DNA of 64,000 nt from contig UQYM01000007.1 of NCBI GenBank assembly GCA_900545315.1, positions 1-64,000 on the forward strand, read 5' to 3'. The position numbers were made by a program, and so were the translations under genes. This DNA comes from an uncultured Alistipes sp. (GTDB lineage: Bacteria; Bacteroidota; Bacteroidia; Bacteroidales; Rikenellaceae). The notes under the pieces were generated by a model. That model was not told the origin of the DNA and searched no databases. It saw only the letters and a list, made by a program, of their open reading frames with translations. Below are positions 18,247 to 26,876 of the stretch, piece after piece. Every line of letters begins with the position of its first letter. The stretch's first letter is position 1.

Positions 18247-19449
18247 TCAATATAAAAAGTTGTTGAAGGGGTAGCGTCCTGCATGGATCTCACGGACCAT
18301 GCCGTAGAGATCTTTCCGGAATTTGTCGATGTTGATCCGCTCGCGTGCCGAAATGAAAATACATGGGGTGTTTGCCTTGGCAATCCAGCTGTTCTTCAAA
18401 TCGTCGAGGGTCCGGTTCTCTTTGGTGGCCGGGGTGAGATCGTCTTCATCCTTGGGGGTGTAGGTGTAGGCGTCGATCTTGTTGAAGATCAGGAATACGG
18501 GCTTGTCTGCCGCTCCGATCTCCTGCAACGTCTCCTTGACCACAGCGATCTGCTCCTCAAAATTGGAGTGCGAAATATCCACCACGTGCAATAGCAGATC
18601 CGCCTCACGCACCTCGTCGAGTGTCGATTTGAACGATTCGACCAACTGGTGCGGCAACTTGCGGATAAACCCTACCGTATCCGAAAGCAGAAACGGCAGG
18701 TTGTCCAACACCACTTTGCGGACGGTGGTGTCGAGCGTAGCGAAAAGTTTGTTTTCGGCAAAAACGTCGCTTTTCGAAATCAGGTTCATGATGGTCGATT
18801 TGCCTACGTTGGTATATCCAACAAGTGCGACCCGCACCAACTGCCCACGGTTGCTGCGCTGGACGGCCATCTGCTTGTCGATCTTGCTCAATTGCTCTTT
18901 GAGCCGGCTGATGCGGTTGCGGACAATACGACGGTCCGTCTCAATCTCGCGCTCACCGGCACCGCCACGGGTCCCGGTTCCACCTCGTTGACGTTCCAGG
19001 TGGGTCCACATACCGGCCAGACGCGGTAACAGGTATTGGCATTGGGCCAACTCGACCTGTGTCTTGGCATAGGCCGTCTTGGCTCGCTGAGCAAAGATCT
19101 CCAGAATCAGGCTGGTACGGTCATAGATCTTACGCGAAAAAACTTTATCGAGGTTGCGAATCTGAGAAGGGCTCAATTCATCGTCAAAAATGACAAAGTC
19201 CACCTCATTCTCTTCGACATATAGTGCGATTTCAGCCAACTTGCCTTCGCCGACAAAGGTGCGCGCATTGGGGTTGGCCAACCGCTGGGTAAAGCGTTTT
19301 AAGGTGCGCACTCCGGCAGTCTCGGCCAAAAATTCCAATTCGTCGAGATACTCTTTGACCTGTGCCTCATCCTGTTGCTCATTCACCAGGGCAACCAGTA
19401 CGGCAGTCTGACTCAGGTCGGTTGGTGTTGTGGGTTTGGTCTCTTGCAT
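18247..19449 (-). CDS. hflX: GTPase HflX
   Basis: HflX is a ribosome-associated GTPase that helps split stalled or stress-inactivated 70S ribosomes. The N-terminal HflX domain has FVGEGKLAEIALYVEEN and DDELSPSQIRNL. A basic linker (RGGTGTRGGAGERE) leads to the G domain with GYTNVGKST (G1), SDTVGFIRKLP (G3) and NKID (G4). It is 400 residues long. A perfect TATTTTTG element lies about 95 bp upstream on the reverse strand, and two small GCTC/GAGC hairpins occur in the leader. upp follows. Confidence 0.95.
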   Translation of the reverse strand: MQETKPTTPTDLSQTAVLVALVNEQQDEAQVKEYLDELEFLAETAGVRTLKRFTQRLANPNARTFVGEGKLAEIALYVEENEVDFVIFDDELSPSQIRNLDKVFSRKIYDRTSLILEIFAQRAKTAYAKTQVELAQCQYLLPRLAGMWTHLERQRGGTGTRGGAGEREIETDRRIVRNRISRLKEQLSKIDKQMAVQRSNRGQLVRVALVGYTNVGKSTIMNLISKSDVFAENKLFATLDTTVRKVVLDNLPFLLSDTVGFIRKLPHQLVESFKSTLDEVREADLLLHVVDISHSNFEEQIAVVKETLQEIGAADKPVFLIFNKIDAYTYTPKDEDDLTPATKENRTLDDLKNSWIAKANTPCIFISARERINIDKFRKDLYGMVREIHAGRYPFNNFLY

Positions 19450-19541
19450 AAAGGCTCAAAAAAAGCGCTCTCCCCGAGCACCTGCATCTAAATAAGGGCG
19501 GTGGAATGGCTCTCCCTGAGCCCCATCAACCCATCATTAAA

Positions 19542-19549
19542 CAAAAATA
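19542..19549 (-). promoter_or_regulatory. hflX -7 element
   Basis: The reverse strand reads TATTTTTG, a full TAnnTTTG match, 93 bp upstream of hflX. No clear -33 TTTG. Confidence 0.45.
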
Positions 19550-19578
19550 GTAAAAATCGGGGAAATCTGGCCCGAAAT

Positions 19579-19608
19579 TTTGGTAATTGGATTTTTTACC
19601 TATCTTTG
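19579..19608 (+). promoter_or_regulatory. tRNA-Ala promoter
   Basis: TTTG at 19579-19582, an 18-bp spacer and TATCTTTG at 19601-19608. The -7 element ends 11 bp before the mature tRNA, so the 5' leader would be only a few bases. Confidence 0.65.
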
Positions 19609-19619
19609 TGCTGTGTCAA

Positions 19620-19693
<74 letters not shown>

Positions 19694-19706
19694 CGGATGA
19701 CAGACT

Positions 19707-19758
19707 GTCAATAAGAGTAAGGGGGATGCAGATCACATCCTCCTTTTTCTTTATTGAC
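19707..19758 (+). terminator. tRNA-Ala terminator
   Basis: Nested inverted repeats: GTCAATAA (19707-19714) with TTATTGAC (19751-19758), and inside them AAGGGGGATG with CATCCTCCTT, followed by a T-rich run. It lies 14 bp after the tRNA. Confidence 0.75.
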
Positions 19759-19843
19759 GCGCTTGCAGTGTAGGGGGATCGTACCGGAATTGATGCACTT
19801 TTGTTACATTTGTTCAGGGATGTTTACCTAAAATCTGAAAACC

Positions 19844-20152
19844 ATGAAAGTCGATCTGTACACCAAAAGCGTTTTGACGGTCATTGCCGTTTGTCTGGTA
19901 ATCCTGACACTGCAAACCCTGCAACTCGTTCCCAAAACCTATGCAGTGCCTGCGTCGGCAACTGCTGCGTTCAATAATGAGATACGGCCGAACTATGACG
20001 GTTCGATCAATGTCCGGGTGATCGAGATGGAGCCGGAGGTCAAGATCAGTACTCCGATGAGCGGCCTTCCGGTTCAGATCAAGGATATCGGAACGTACGA
20101 CGAGTTGAAAGTCCAAGTGACCAACAGTTACATTAACACCAAATCTTATTAA
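19844..20152 (+). CDS. Conserved hypothetical single-pass membrane protein
   Basis: The 102-residue protein begins MKVDLYTKSVLTVIAVCLV, a transmembrane segment that could also be an uncleaved signal. A short extracytoplasmic tail follows, ending in QVTNSYINTKSY. Similar small proteins starting M-K-x-D-L-Y-T-K-x-x-L-T occur widely in bacteria, but I know of no function. It precedes rlmN by 11 bp and is probably in the same transcript, which is the only clue to its role. Confidence 0.75.
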   Translation: MKVDLYTKSVLTVIAVCLVILTLQTLQLVPKTYAVPASATAAFNNEIRPNYDGSINVRVIEMEPEVKISTPMSGLPVQIKDIGTYDELKVQVTNSYINTKSY

Positions 20153-20163
20153 TTTTTCGGTAG

Positions 20164-21210
20164 ATGGATAAAGAGTGGTTGTTCGGCAAAACGCTCTCCG
20201 AATTGACAGAGATCGTCACAGCATTGGGTATGCCCCGTTTTACGGCGACACAGATTGTCACCTGGCTCTATAAGAAAAATGTGACGGAGATCGACCAGAT
20301 GACCAACCTTTCGCTGAAAAATCGCGAGCGACTGTCACAGGACTATTGTGTAGGTATGATCCCGGTAGTGGGCTGCCAGGAATCGGTCGATGGAACCAAA
20401 AAATATCTTTTCCCGACGCTGAAAGGCCACTATATCGAATCGGCCTATATTCCCGACAAGGATCGGGCGACGCTGTGTGTCTCTTCCCAATCGGGGTGCC
20501 GGATGGGGTGCCACTTTTGCATGACGGCCCGGCAAGGGTTTTCGCATAGCCTCACTTCGGGCGAGATCCTCAATCAGATCCGTACAATCCCCGAAAGCGA
20601 CCGGTTGACCAATGTGGTCTATATGGGGATGGGCGAACCGTTGGACAATCTGGAGCAGGTGCTGCGCTCGATCGAGATTCTGACCGCCCGGTGGGGATAC
20701 GGCTGGAGCCCGACTCGAATCACCCTATCCACGGTTGGAGTGATTCCGGCCATGCGTGAGTTCCTGAATCGTTGTTCGGCCCATCTGGCAGTCAGCCTGC
20801 ACGATCCGATTCATAGCGAACGGCTGGCGATGATGCCGGTCGAAGGCAAATATCCGATAGAAGAGGTGATTGCCGAACTGAAACGTCACGACTTCTCGCA
20901 CCAGCGTCGGGTCAGTTTCGAGTATATTGTTTTTGCAGGCGTCAATGATACTCCGGCCCATGTTGCGGCATTGTCCCGGCTGCTTGCTGGGTTGAAATGT
21001 CGAATCAACCTGATCCGGTTCCACGCCATTCCCGACGCTCCGATGCAGGGCGCTGACGAGGCGAAGATGATCTGGCTGCGCGATGCACTGACCCGCAAGG
21101 GAATCATAACGACGATCCGGGCGTCGCGAGGCGAAGATATTCAGGCGGCTTGCGGCCTGCTCTCCACCAAAGAACGCGAACGGCAGCAGCAAGCTGATAA
21201 AAGTATCTAA
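20164..21210 (+). CDS. rlmN: 23S rRNA (adenine-2503-C2)-methyltransferase, radical SAM
   Basis: RlmN methylates C2 of A2503 in 23S rRNA and A37 of some tRNAs. The CxxxCxxC cluster motif is GCRMGCHFCMTARQGF near residues 116-131. Other family segments are VVYMGMGEPLDN and ITLSTVGVIPAMREF, and AACGLLSTKE carries the C-terminal methyl-accepting Cys. The N-terminal domain (LPRFTATQ-like, here MPRFTATQIVTWLYKK) is typical. The length of 348 residues fits the family. It follows a small membrane protein by 11 bp. Confidence 0.96.
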   Translation: MDKEWLFGKTLSELTEIVTALGMPRFTATQIVTWLYKKNVTEIDQMTNLSLKNRERLSQDYCVGMIPVVGCQESVDGTKKYLFPTLKGHYIESAYIPDKDRATLCVSSQSGCRMGCHFCMTARQGFSHSLTSGEILNQIRTIPESDRLTNVVYMGMGEPLDNLEQVLRSIEILTARWGYGWSPTRITLSTVGVIPAMREFLNRCSAHLAVSLHDPIHSERLAMMPVEGKYPIEEVIAELKRHDFSHQRRVSFEYIVFAGVNDTPAHVAALSRLLAGLKCRINLIRFHAIPDAPMQGADEAKMIWLRDALTRKGIITTIRASRGEDIQAACGLLSTKERERQQQADKSI

Positions 21211-21266
21211 GAGATTTTTACTTATCGATTTGTCTGCGAGCGGCAAGAACGTATTGGGCTTAAATT

Positions 21267-21286
21267 TGAGCCGTACAACAAAATAT
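21267..21286 (+). promoter_or_regulatory. Putative AraC operator upstream of the araC gene
   Basis: TGAGCCGTACAACAAAATAT recurs with one mismatch at 22178-22197, upstream of the next gene. In both places it ends 17 bp before a TAnnTTTG element, so it covers the -33 region. This fits an activator site used for autoregulation. Confidence 0.6.
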
Positions 21287-21303
21287 CTACGATAACAATA
21301 GCG

Positions 21304-21311
21304 TAAATTTG
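21304..21311 (+). promoter_or_regulatory. araC -7 element
   Basis: TAAATTTG matches TAnnTTTG 22 bp before the araC start. There is no TTTG at -33; the repeated 20-bp site takes its place. Confidence 0.5.
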
Positions 21312-21333
21312 TTCCAAACCAAAATCGGAAGGT

Positions 21334-22146
21334 ATGGAACGGTTGGATCTGTTCGATTGCTCGGATGTCTTTATCGCGAGTTTTGTGACTGATGATCGGG
21401 AGTGTCTCCATGAAAATCGCGAGCATACGCTGTTATACTTGTGTTCCGGAGAGCTTGAAATCGAGGAGCGGGGTAAAAAAACGTTCGTTCATCCGGGCGA
21501 TTGTGCCTTTATGCGTCGGGATAACCGACTCTGGTTGCAGAAAAAGGCCGCAGCCGGGAAACCGTATCATTCTGTCGTTTTAAAATTTACGCGGGCTTTC
21601 CTTCGAGACTTTTATCAGCGCCTGGACCGGCAAAAAATTCCCTTTGACTCCAAACGAGAAAAGGTGAGTCTCCGTCTCTTGCCCAACAACCGTCCCGATA
21701 TTCGTGCACTGTTCGAATCGATTATTCCACTCTTCGATGCTGCTGAACGCCCTTCGGAAGAGGTGTTGAGACGGAAAATGGTCGAAGGAATCTACGTGCT
21801 GCTGAATACGGATCGCAGTCTCTATGCGTCGTTGTTTGACTTTGTCGAGCCGTGGAAGATCGACATTCTGAACTTCCTGAATGAAAATTACATGTTGGAC
21901 CTCTCCCTGTCGGAGATCGCACGCTACACCGGGCGCAGCCTGGCTACCTTTAAACGTGATTTCGCCAAGGTGAGCGACCTGACTCCACAGAAATGGATTA
22001 TCCGACGACGTCTCGAAGCTGCTCACGAACTGATTACCTCCGGCAGCAGAAAAATATCGGAGATCTGTTTCGATGTCGGGTTCAAAAATCTCTCTCATTT
22101 CTCGAAACTGTACAAAGAGACCTACGGAATGGCTCCCTCACGGTAA
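21334..22146 (+). CDS. AraC-family transcriptional regulator
   Basis: The 270-residue protein has an N-terminal cupin-like sensing domain (HPGDCAFMRRDNRLWLQ) and a C-terminal double helix-turn-helix. The second DNA-binding helix region reads ISEICFDVGFKNLSHFSKLYKETYGMAPSR, shortened here to its core DVGFKNLSHFSKLYKE, the AraC signature. It is followed by a CMD/cupin gene and a flavodoxin gene in the same direction. Its own promoter and that of the CMD/cupin gene share a 20-bp site at the same spacing, so it probably controls both. The effector is unknown. Confidence 0.93.
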   Translation: MERLDLFDCSDVFIASFVTDDRECLHENREHTLLYLCSGELEIEERGKKTFVHPGDCAFMRRDNRLWLQKKAAAGKPYHSVVLKFTRAFLRDFYQRLDRQKIPFDSKREKVSLRLLPNNRPDIRALFESIIPLFDAAERPSEEVLRRKMVEGIYVLLNTDRSLYASLFDFVEPWKIDILNFLNENYMLDLSLSEIARYTGRSLATFKRDFAKVSDLTPQKWIIRRRLEAAHELITSGSRKISEICFDVGFKNLSHFSKLYKETYGMAPSR

Positions 22147-22177
22147 ACGCAATAAAAAGTGGTCGCTTGGTGAAAAA

Positions 22178-22197
22178 TGAGCCGGACAACAAAATAT
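22178..22197 (+). promoter_or_regulatory. Putative AraC operator upstream of the CMD/cupin gene
   Basis: TGAGCCGGACAACAAAATAT is the second copy of the site at 21267-21286 (19 of 20 identical). It ends 17 bp before TATTTTTG, exactly as in the first promoter, while the bases between are not conserved. Confidence 0.6.
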
Positions 22198-22214
22198 TGA
22201 TCTTTGAGGGCTCC

Positions 22215-22222
22215 TATTTTTG
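22215..22222 (+). promoter_or_regulatory. -7 element of the CMD/cupin-flavodoxin operon
   Basis: TATTTTTG, a full TAnnTTTG match, lies 57 bp before the chosen start at 22280. No TTTG at -33. Confidence 0.55.
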
Positions 22223-22279
22223 TACAGAACGGCTTTGAATAAAAGCGTGTTGAGATGTCGAACCGAAAAAATGTGCGGG

Positions 22280-23110
22280 ATGAAAACAAAAATTGGTTTA
22301 AGTGTTTTATCGTTGATGTTAATATTTCCAATCATGACAAAATCACAAGTGAAAGTTCAGCAAACGGCCGGACGCGAAGCGCTCGGCGAGTTCGCGCCCG
22401 AATTTGCACGCCTGAACGATGATGTGCTGTTCGGAGAGGTGTGGAGTCGTAACCACCTGCTGTCGCTTCGGGACCGCTCCGTAGTCACTGTTGTGGCCCT
22501 GATGTCGCAGGGGCTTGTCGATTCGTCATTCAAATATCATCTCGAATCGGCCAAAAAGAATGGAGTGACCCAAACCGAGATTGCAGAGATCCTGACCCAT
22601 GCAGCCTTCTATGCCGGATGGCCCAAAGCCTGGGCTGCTTTCCGGATGGCCAAAGAGGTATGGACGGATACGACTGCTGCGCAATCGGTCACTCCGCTCG
22701 AGATTTATGCACAATCCATTCTCTTCCCGGTGGGGCAGCCTAATGACGCTTATGCTCAATATTTTGTAGGTCAGAGCTATTTGGCTCCCGTTGTGACGGA
22801 GGGACTTCCTGTTTTCAATGTGACCTTTGAACCGGGATGCCGCAACAACTGGCATATTCACCATGCAACAAAGGGTGGCGGCCAAACGCTGATTTGTGTC
22901 GGCGGACGCGGATATTACCAGGAGTGGGGCAAAGAGCCTGTACAGTTGTTGCCGGGTGATTCGGTCTATATTCCGGCCGGTGTGAAACATTGGCATGGGG
23001 CCGCTCCCGACAGTTGGTTCTCTCATCTGGCGATCGAGGTGCCGGGCGAAAAGAGCAGCAATGAATGGCTCGAACCGGTCAGCGATGCAGAATATTCAAA
23101 ACTGAAATAA
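22280..23110 (+). CDS. Carboxymuconolactone decarboxylase-cupin fusion protein, exported
   Basis: Starting at the ATG at 22280, the 276-residue protein has a signal peptide (MKTKIGLSVLSLMLIF). Next comes a CMD/AhpD-like helical domain with RDRSVVTVVALMSQG and AEILTHAAFYAGWPKAWAA. A cupin domain at the end has the metal-binding histidines in NNWHIHHATKGGGQTLI and the closing PGDSVYIPAGVKHWHGA. This domain pair is common in Bacteroidota stress islands and is often called a cupin/CMD oxidoreductase, but the AhpD-type CxxC is absent. It is probably AraC-controlled, and a flavodoxin gene starts 1 bp after it. Confidence 0.88.
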   Translation: MKTKIGLSVLSLMLIFPIMTKSQVKVQQTAGREALGEFAPEFARLNDDVLFGEVWSRNHLLSLRDRSVVTVVALMSQGLVDSSFKYHLESAKKNGVTQTEIAEILTHAAFYAGWPKAWAAFRMAKEVWTDTTAAQSVTPLEIYAQSILFPVGQPNDAYAQYFVGQSYLAPVVTEGLPVFNVTFEPGCRNNWHIHHATKGGGQTLICVGGRGYYQEWGKEPVQLLPGDSVYIPAGVKHWHGAAPDSWFSHLAIEVPGEKSSNEWLEPVSDAEYSKLK

Positions 23111-23111
23111 C

Positions 23112-23681
23112 ATGAATAAACTGGTTTGGATCATTATGGGACTTTTCTGTTTGGGCTGTTCGTCGAACGCGCAAAATCGCACGTCAGATCAATCTGTAAA
23201 AAACGATAAACATATTCTGGTGGCCTATTTCTCCTGCACCGGAACAACCGAAAAGGTGGCTGAAGCAATTGCCTCAGCGATTGATGGTGAACTCTATCGT
23301 ATTACGCCGGCCGAGGCTTACACCGCTGCCGATTTGAATTGGCACGATCGTCAAAGTCGCAGTTCCGTTGAGATGACCACTGAGACGTCACGTCCCGAAT
23401 TGGCTGGAGAGAAGCTGGATGCCGATGCGTATGATGTGATTCTGTTGGGGTATCCGATCTGGTGGGACCTGTGCCCCCGTCCTGTCAACTCTTTTATTGA
23501 GCAATATCGGTTTGCTGGCAAGAGGGTAATCCCATTTGCAACATCTGGTGGTAGCTCGATTACCAATAGCGTCAAGACGCTTCAAAAACTCTATCCTGCC
23601 ATTCATTGGCAAGCCGGCAAGCTGTTGAATGGCGGCCCTAAGCAGGCTGCCGATTGGGCAAAACAGACGATTGCCGAATAA
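23112..23681 (+). CDS. Lipoprotein flavodoxin
   Basis: The 189-residue protein starts MNKLVWIIMGLFCLGCSS, a lipoprotein-type signal with Cys near residue 16. A flavodoxin-4 fold follows, with the FMN phosphate loop FSCTGTTEKVAEAIA, then LLGYPIWWDLCPRPVNSF and the second loop FATSGGSSI. It should bind FMN and shuttle electrons on the periplasmic side, perhaps to its neighbour, the CMD/cupin protein, whose stop it follows by one base. A terminator-like hairpin lies 137 bp downstream. Confidence 0.9.
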   Translation: MNKLVWIIMGLFCLGCSSNAQNRTSDQSVKNDKHILVAYFSCTGTTEKVAEAIASAIDGELYRITPAEAYTAADLNWHDRQSRSSVEMTTETSRPELAGEKLDADAYDVILLGYPIWWDLCPRPVNSFIEQYRFAGKRVIPFATSGGSSITNSVKTLQKLYPAIHWQAGKLLNGGPKQAADWAKQTIAE

Positions 23682-23817
23682 TTTTTATTGAGATTGACCG
23701 GATCGCTTGAGGGCTGGTTATAGGTCTGAAGTGAAGGGTGTATCGACTAATTTCCAATGTCAGAAGTAATAACGGCATCGGTCTTCGTATAGCTTGTACC
23801 GACGAACAAACGATGAT

Positions 23818-23850
23818 AAGCCTCGCAACATTTGTTGCGAGGCTTTTATT
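23818..23850 (+). terminator. Terminator downstream of the flavodoxin gene
   Basis: AAGCCTCGCAACA (23818-23830) pairs with its complement at 23833-23845 around a tiny loop, followed by TTTATTTTT. A very stable rho-independent terminator. Confidence 0.85.
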
Positions 23851-24361
23851 TTTGGGTGGGGCATATGACCTTTCTTTTCTTTGGTATTTCAGCTGGATTT
23901 GCATGGCTGTTTCGTGGTATGGATTGGGCTGGAGGGGACGTCCGAAAGGGATAACCTGTCGCTTGGACTGCTGAACAAGGCGTTTGGCCGGATCGATAAC
24001 CATCTTTCTCCCGAAGATACTGCCTGAAAAACAGAAATTTTGTATTTTTGATCAAAGGGCCGAGGTGAATAAGATGGTTTGGTTGGTTATAGCTGGTAAC
24101 TGTTCCTGCCTGTGCCCGGAGGAATGTTCTGTGAGGCCTGTTGGGAGATAAGTTTCGTAATCTGATACGAAATTCAGGTAACTGTTCCGGAATCAGAAAA
24201 AATTTTCCAAAAATATGGTTCGATGTGAAACAGACTGCATGGGACGACTTTATTCAAGATATATAGTGAGCAATAGACTGGTGAGTGTTTGCTGTGAAAA
24301 GTAAAAGCAGAAGGATCGGGGTGTGGACGCTCTGTGAAGGGGCTGGTAAAAGAATGTAGTT
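23851..24361. other. Intergenic gap, about 510 bp
   Basis: No gene is supported. A TATTTTTG element at 24043-24050 (plus strand) could be a -7 box, but it has no -33 partner and lies about 310 bp from the next gene. Confidence 0.35.
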
Positions 24362-25468
24362 GTGGCGGAAAAGCGTTTTAGAAAAATAGTGCAGGCTCTG
24401 TTCTCCTTTTCGCAGCGAGAGGGACGGCGCGTATTGCTGTTACTGCCGCTGTTGGTGGTGCTATGTCTGCTGTTCGTGCAGTTGGATCGTCCCCGCTTTG
24501 AGCAGAGCTTCACCCGTTACAGCGATCGGGTCCTCGATTCGATACAAAATACCCGCCTTTCCTATTCCAATCGGGCGCACAACAGGGATTCCCGTGAGTA
24601 CGGCTATGGTCGAAACGGTAATCCCGAAACGAATCGGGAAACTGTCGGCTCTGCACAGGATGTGGAACAGCGTTCGGAATCTGGGAGAACCTCTCGGAGA
24701 GGTTATGAACTGTTCCAATTCGATCCCAATACCGTCTCATTGGAGGAGTTGGTGCGGTTGGGCTTCTCACCGAAACAGGCTCAGGTAATCCTGAATTATC
24801 GGCAGGCCGGCGCGGTTTTCCGGGTAAAAAGCGATTTCGCCCGTTGTTATACCGTCTCACCGGAGAAATATGCCGAACTGGAGCCCTACATCATAATCGG
24901 CGAGAGCTATCGCTATCGTTCACAGTCCCGCCCCGAAAAGCACACAGATGTCCAAACTAAAGATTCAGCATCGAATAGAAGTGTGGAGCCGAAAAAGCAT
25001 TCAACGGAGTCTGCTGTTGGGGCAGGTAGTGCACAGGGTCGTAACGATAGGAATAAAACTCCGGCTTTGGTGGAGTTGAATGGGGCCGATTCCGCTACTT
25101 TGGTTGCGATCCGGGGAATCGGACCACTTACCGCAAGACGGATCATCCGCTATCGGGAAGCACTGGGCGGATTCGCTTCAGTGGAGCAACTGCAAGAGAT
25201 TCAGGGCATGACTGAACGCAACTATTTGATGATTCGACAACAAATTTTTGTAGATAGTAGTGAAATTCAAAAAATTGATATTAACTTTGCGTCCCCAAAG
25301 CGGATGCAGGGTCATCCCTATTTGCCGCCGAAGGTACTGAACAAAATTTTGAAGTACAGGCAATTGAAAGGAGGTTGGAGTAGCACTGAGGAGCTGATAG
25401 AACAACATATCTTACCTGCGGAACTGGCTGTGAAGCTCGCTCCGTATCTCCGTTTCGGAACACGTTGA
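24362..25468 (+). CDS. ComEA-like triple helix-hairpin-helix membrane protein
   Basis: The 368-residue protein starts with GTG at 24362; no useful ATG is near. A transmembrane segment (RVLLLLPLLVVLCLLFVQL, about residues 23-41) is followed by a polar, Arg/Ser-rich spacer. Three helix-hairpin-helix repeats come next: FDPNTVSLEELVRLGFSPKQ, LNGADSATLVAIRGIGPLTA and INFASPKRMQGHPYLPPKV. Such repeats bind DNA without sequence preference, as in ComEA of DNA-uptake systems. Long forms with three repeats are common in Bacteroidota, where their role is unproven. It precedes rpsU. Confidence 0.85.
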   Translation: MAEKRFRKIVQALFSFSQREGRRVLLLLPLLVVLCLLFVQLDRPRFEQSFTRYSDRVLDSIQNTRLSYSNRAHNRDSREYGYGRNGNPETNRETVGSAQDVEQRSESGRTSRRGYELFQFDPNTVSLEELVRLGFSPKQAQVILNYRQAGAVFRVKSDFARCYTVSPEKYAELEPYIIIGESYRYRSQSRPEKHTDVQTKDSASNRSVEPKKHSTESAVGAGSAQGRNDRNKTPALVELNGADSATLVAIRGIGPLTARRIIRYREALGGFASVEQLQEIQGMTERNYLMIRQQIFVDSSEIQKIDINFASPKRMQGHPYLPPKVLNKILKYRQLKGGWSSTEELIEQHILPAELAVKLAPYLRFGTR

Positions 25469-25529
25469 ACGCTCCGGAACATCCAAACCAAATTTCAATT
25501 TATCAAAACAAGCAAAAACAAGTACGATC

Positions 25530-25721
25530 ATGATTATCATGCCGATCAAAGAGGGTGAAAACATCGAAAGAGCCCTGAAGAAATTCAAACGTAAATACGA
25601 GAAAACCGGTGTTTTGAAGGAGCTGCGCCGCCGCCAGTACTTCACCAAGCCCTCTGTCGTAAACCGTGTGAACAAACTGCATGCGATTTACGTTGAGAAG
25701 ATGCAGCGCGAAGAGGAGTAG
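25530..25721 (+). CDS. rpsU: 30S ribosomal protein S21
   Basis: This 63-residue basic protein matches bS21 along its length (MPIKEGENIERALKKFKRKY, KPSVVNRVNKLHAIY). It is a small-subunit protein near the anti-Shine-Dalgarno end of 16S rRNA. In this phylum it often precedes a Xer-type recombinase and a hibernation factor, as it does here (25818 and 26877). The first ATG at 25530 and a second at 25539 (MPIKEG) are both possible starts. Confidence 0.95.
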   Translation: MIIMPIKEGENIERALKKFKRKYEKTGVLKELRRRQYFTKPSVVNRVNKLHAIYVEKMQREEE

Positions 25722-25817
25722 TCCTCTACCCAAAGGAGCGGGGATGGTTGTCTCTTTCTCCATGAGGTTACGACGTGAGAGTAACCTCCCTTTCAAATAA
25801 AAGTTTATCTTTGGGCT

Positions 25818-26864
25818 ATGATCGAGGATTTCTTGACATACCTGCGCTCAGAGAGACGATATTCCGAACTGACGGTACGTGCCTATGGCGACGACATCCG
25901 TCAGTTCGTTCTTTTTTGTAACGGCCTCTCCGAACCGGTAAAAGGAGCCTCAGACCACGCCTCGGCTCGTAGTGTCGTTCCACCTCGTCCGTCAGGCAGT
26001 TCGCAAAGCCGACAACCGCAAACCAAGCAGTTGGAGACGGCTGTCACAGAAGAGCAGGTGCAAACGGTACTGCGGACGTTCGACCCCTCGCTGGTGGATG
26101 GAAATGACCTGCGGGCGTGGATTATGCACCTGACGGGAGATGAACATCTCAGTGCCCGCAGCGTCAATCGTAAAATCTCGTCGATCAAATCCTTGTTCCG
26201 ATTCTTGCGTAAAAAAGGGGTGATTCACAAAGATCCCTTTATGCGGATTACCGCTTTGAAGATGCCCCGTCGCCTGCCTTCGTTCGTCGAGGAGAGCCGT
26301 ATGAGGCTGATCTTGAACTCGATCGTCCGTCCAAGTGATGATTGGTTGGTCGAACGGGATGCCTTGATCGTTCTGTTGTTTTATGCTACGGGTATTCGTC
26401 TTGCCGAACTGGTCGATATTCGTCTTGAGGACTTTTCGGATCAGTTCTCATTGCTTAAAGTTCACGGTAAGGGGGATAAAGAACGTGTGGTTCCGATAAT
26501 TGAGACCGTTTCTGCGAAAATTGTCCACTATTTGGAGCTTTGCAGGCAGAATGGCATTTGTGAAAGTGGAATAAATTTCCTATTTTTATCTCAACAAGGC
26601 AGACGGATCAGCCGCAGCGAGGTGTATCGGGTGGTGCATACGATGTTGCGGGGAGCCGGGGTCCAGGGAAAGAGTAGCCCACACGTGTTGAGACATACGT
26701 TTGCTACCCATCTGCTGAACAGCGGTGCCGATATCCGGATGATCCAGGAGCTGTTGGGACACACCTCGTTGGGTGCCACACAGGTCTATACCCACAACAG
26801 TATCGAACAGCTCAAACAGGTGTATAACAAGGCCCATCCACGGGCCGATAACATAAAAAAGTAA
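25818..26864 (+). CDS. Xer-type tyrosine recombinase with an inserted linker
   Basis: The 348-residue protein is a site-specific recombinase of the XerC/XerD group. The catalytic domain is intact: ATGIRLAELVDI (first Arg), SPHVLRHTFATHLLNSGAD (HxxR), GHTSLGATQVYTH (His and the Tyr nucleophile). The N-terminal core-binding domain begins normally (MIEDFLTYLRSERRYSELT) but is split by about 45 extra residues (about 38-82), rich in Ser, Pro, Gln and Arg. Normal family length is about 295-310. It lies between rpsU and hpf, a conserved chromosomal place, so a housekeeping role in dimer resolution is more likely than a mobile-element integrase. Confidence 0.9.
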   Translation: MIEDFLTYLRSERRYSELTVRAYGDDIRQFVLFCNGLSEPVKGASDHASARSVVPPRPSGSSQSRQPQTKQLETAVTEEQVQTVLRTFDPSLVDGNDLRAWIMHLTGDEHLSARSVNRKISSIKSLFRFLRKKGVIHKDPFMRITALKMPRRLPSFVEESRMRLILNSIVRPSDDWLVERDALIVLLFYATGIRLAELVDIRLEDFSDQFSLLKVHGKGDKERVVPIIETVSAKIVHYLELCRQNGICESGINFLFLSQQGRRISRSEVYRVVHTMLRGAGVQGKSSPHVLRHTFATHLLNSGADIRMIQELLGHTSLGATQVYTHNSIEQLKQVYNKAHPRADNIKK

Positions 26865-26876
26865 GGAGGACAAATT

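Noticed and set aside
25806..25813. TATCTTTG just before the Xer recombinase start
   Set aside because: It ends 5 bp before the start codon, so transcription would begin inside the gene; there is no -33 element. Kept as coincidence unless the true start is downstream.
25818..26864. The Xer protein as integrase of a mobile element
   Set aside because: No attachment-site repeats, cargo genes or atypical base composition; rpsU-xer-hpf is a known chromosomal order in the phylum.
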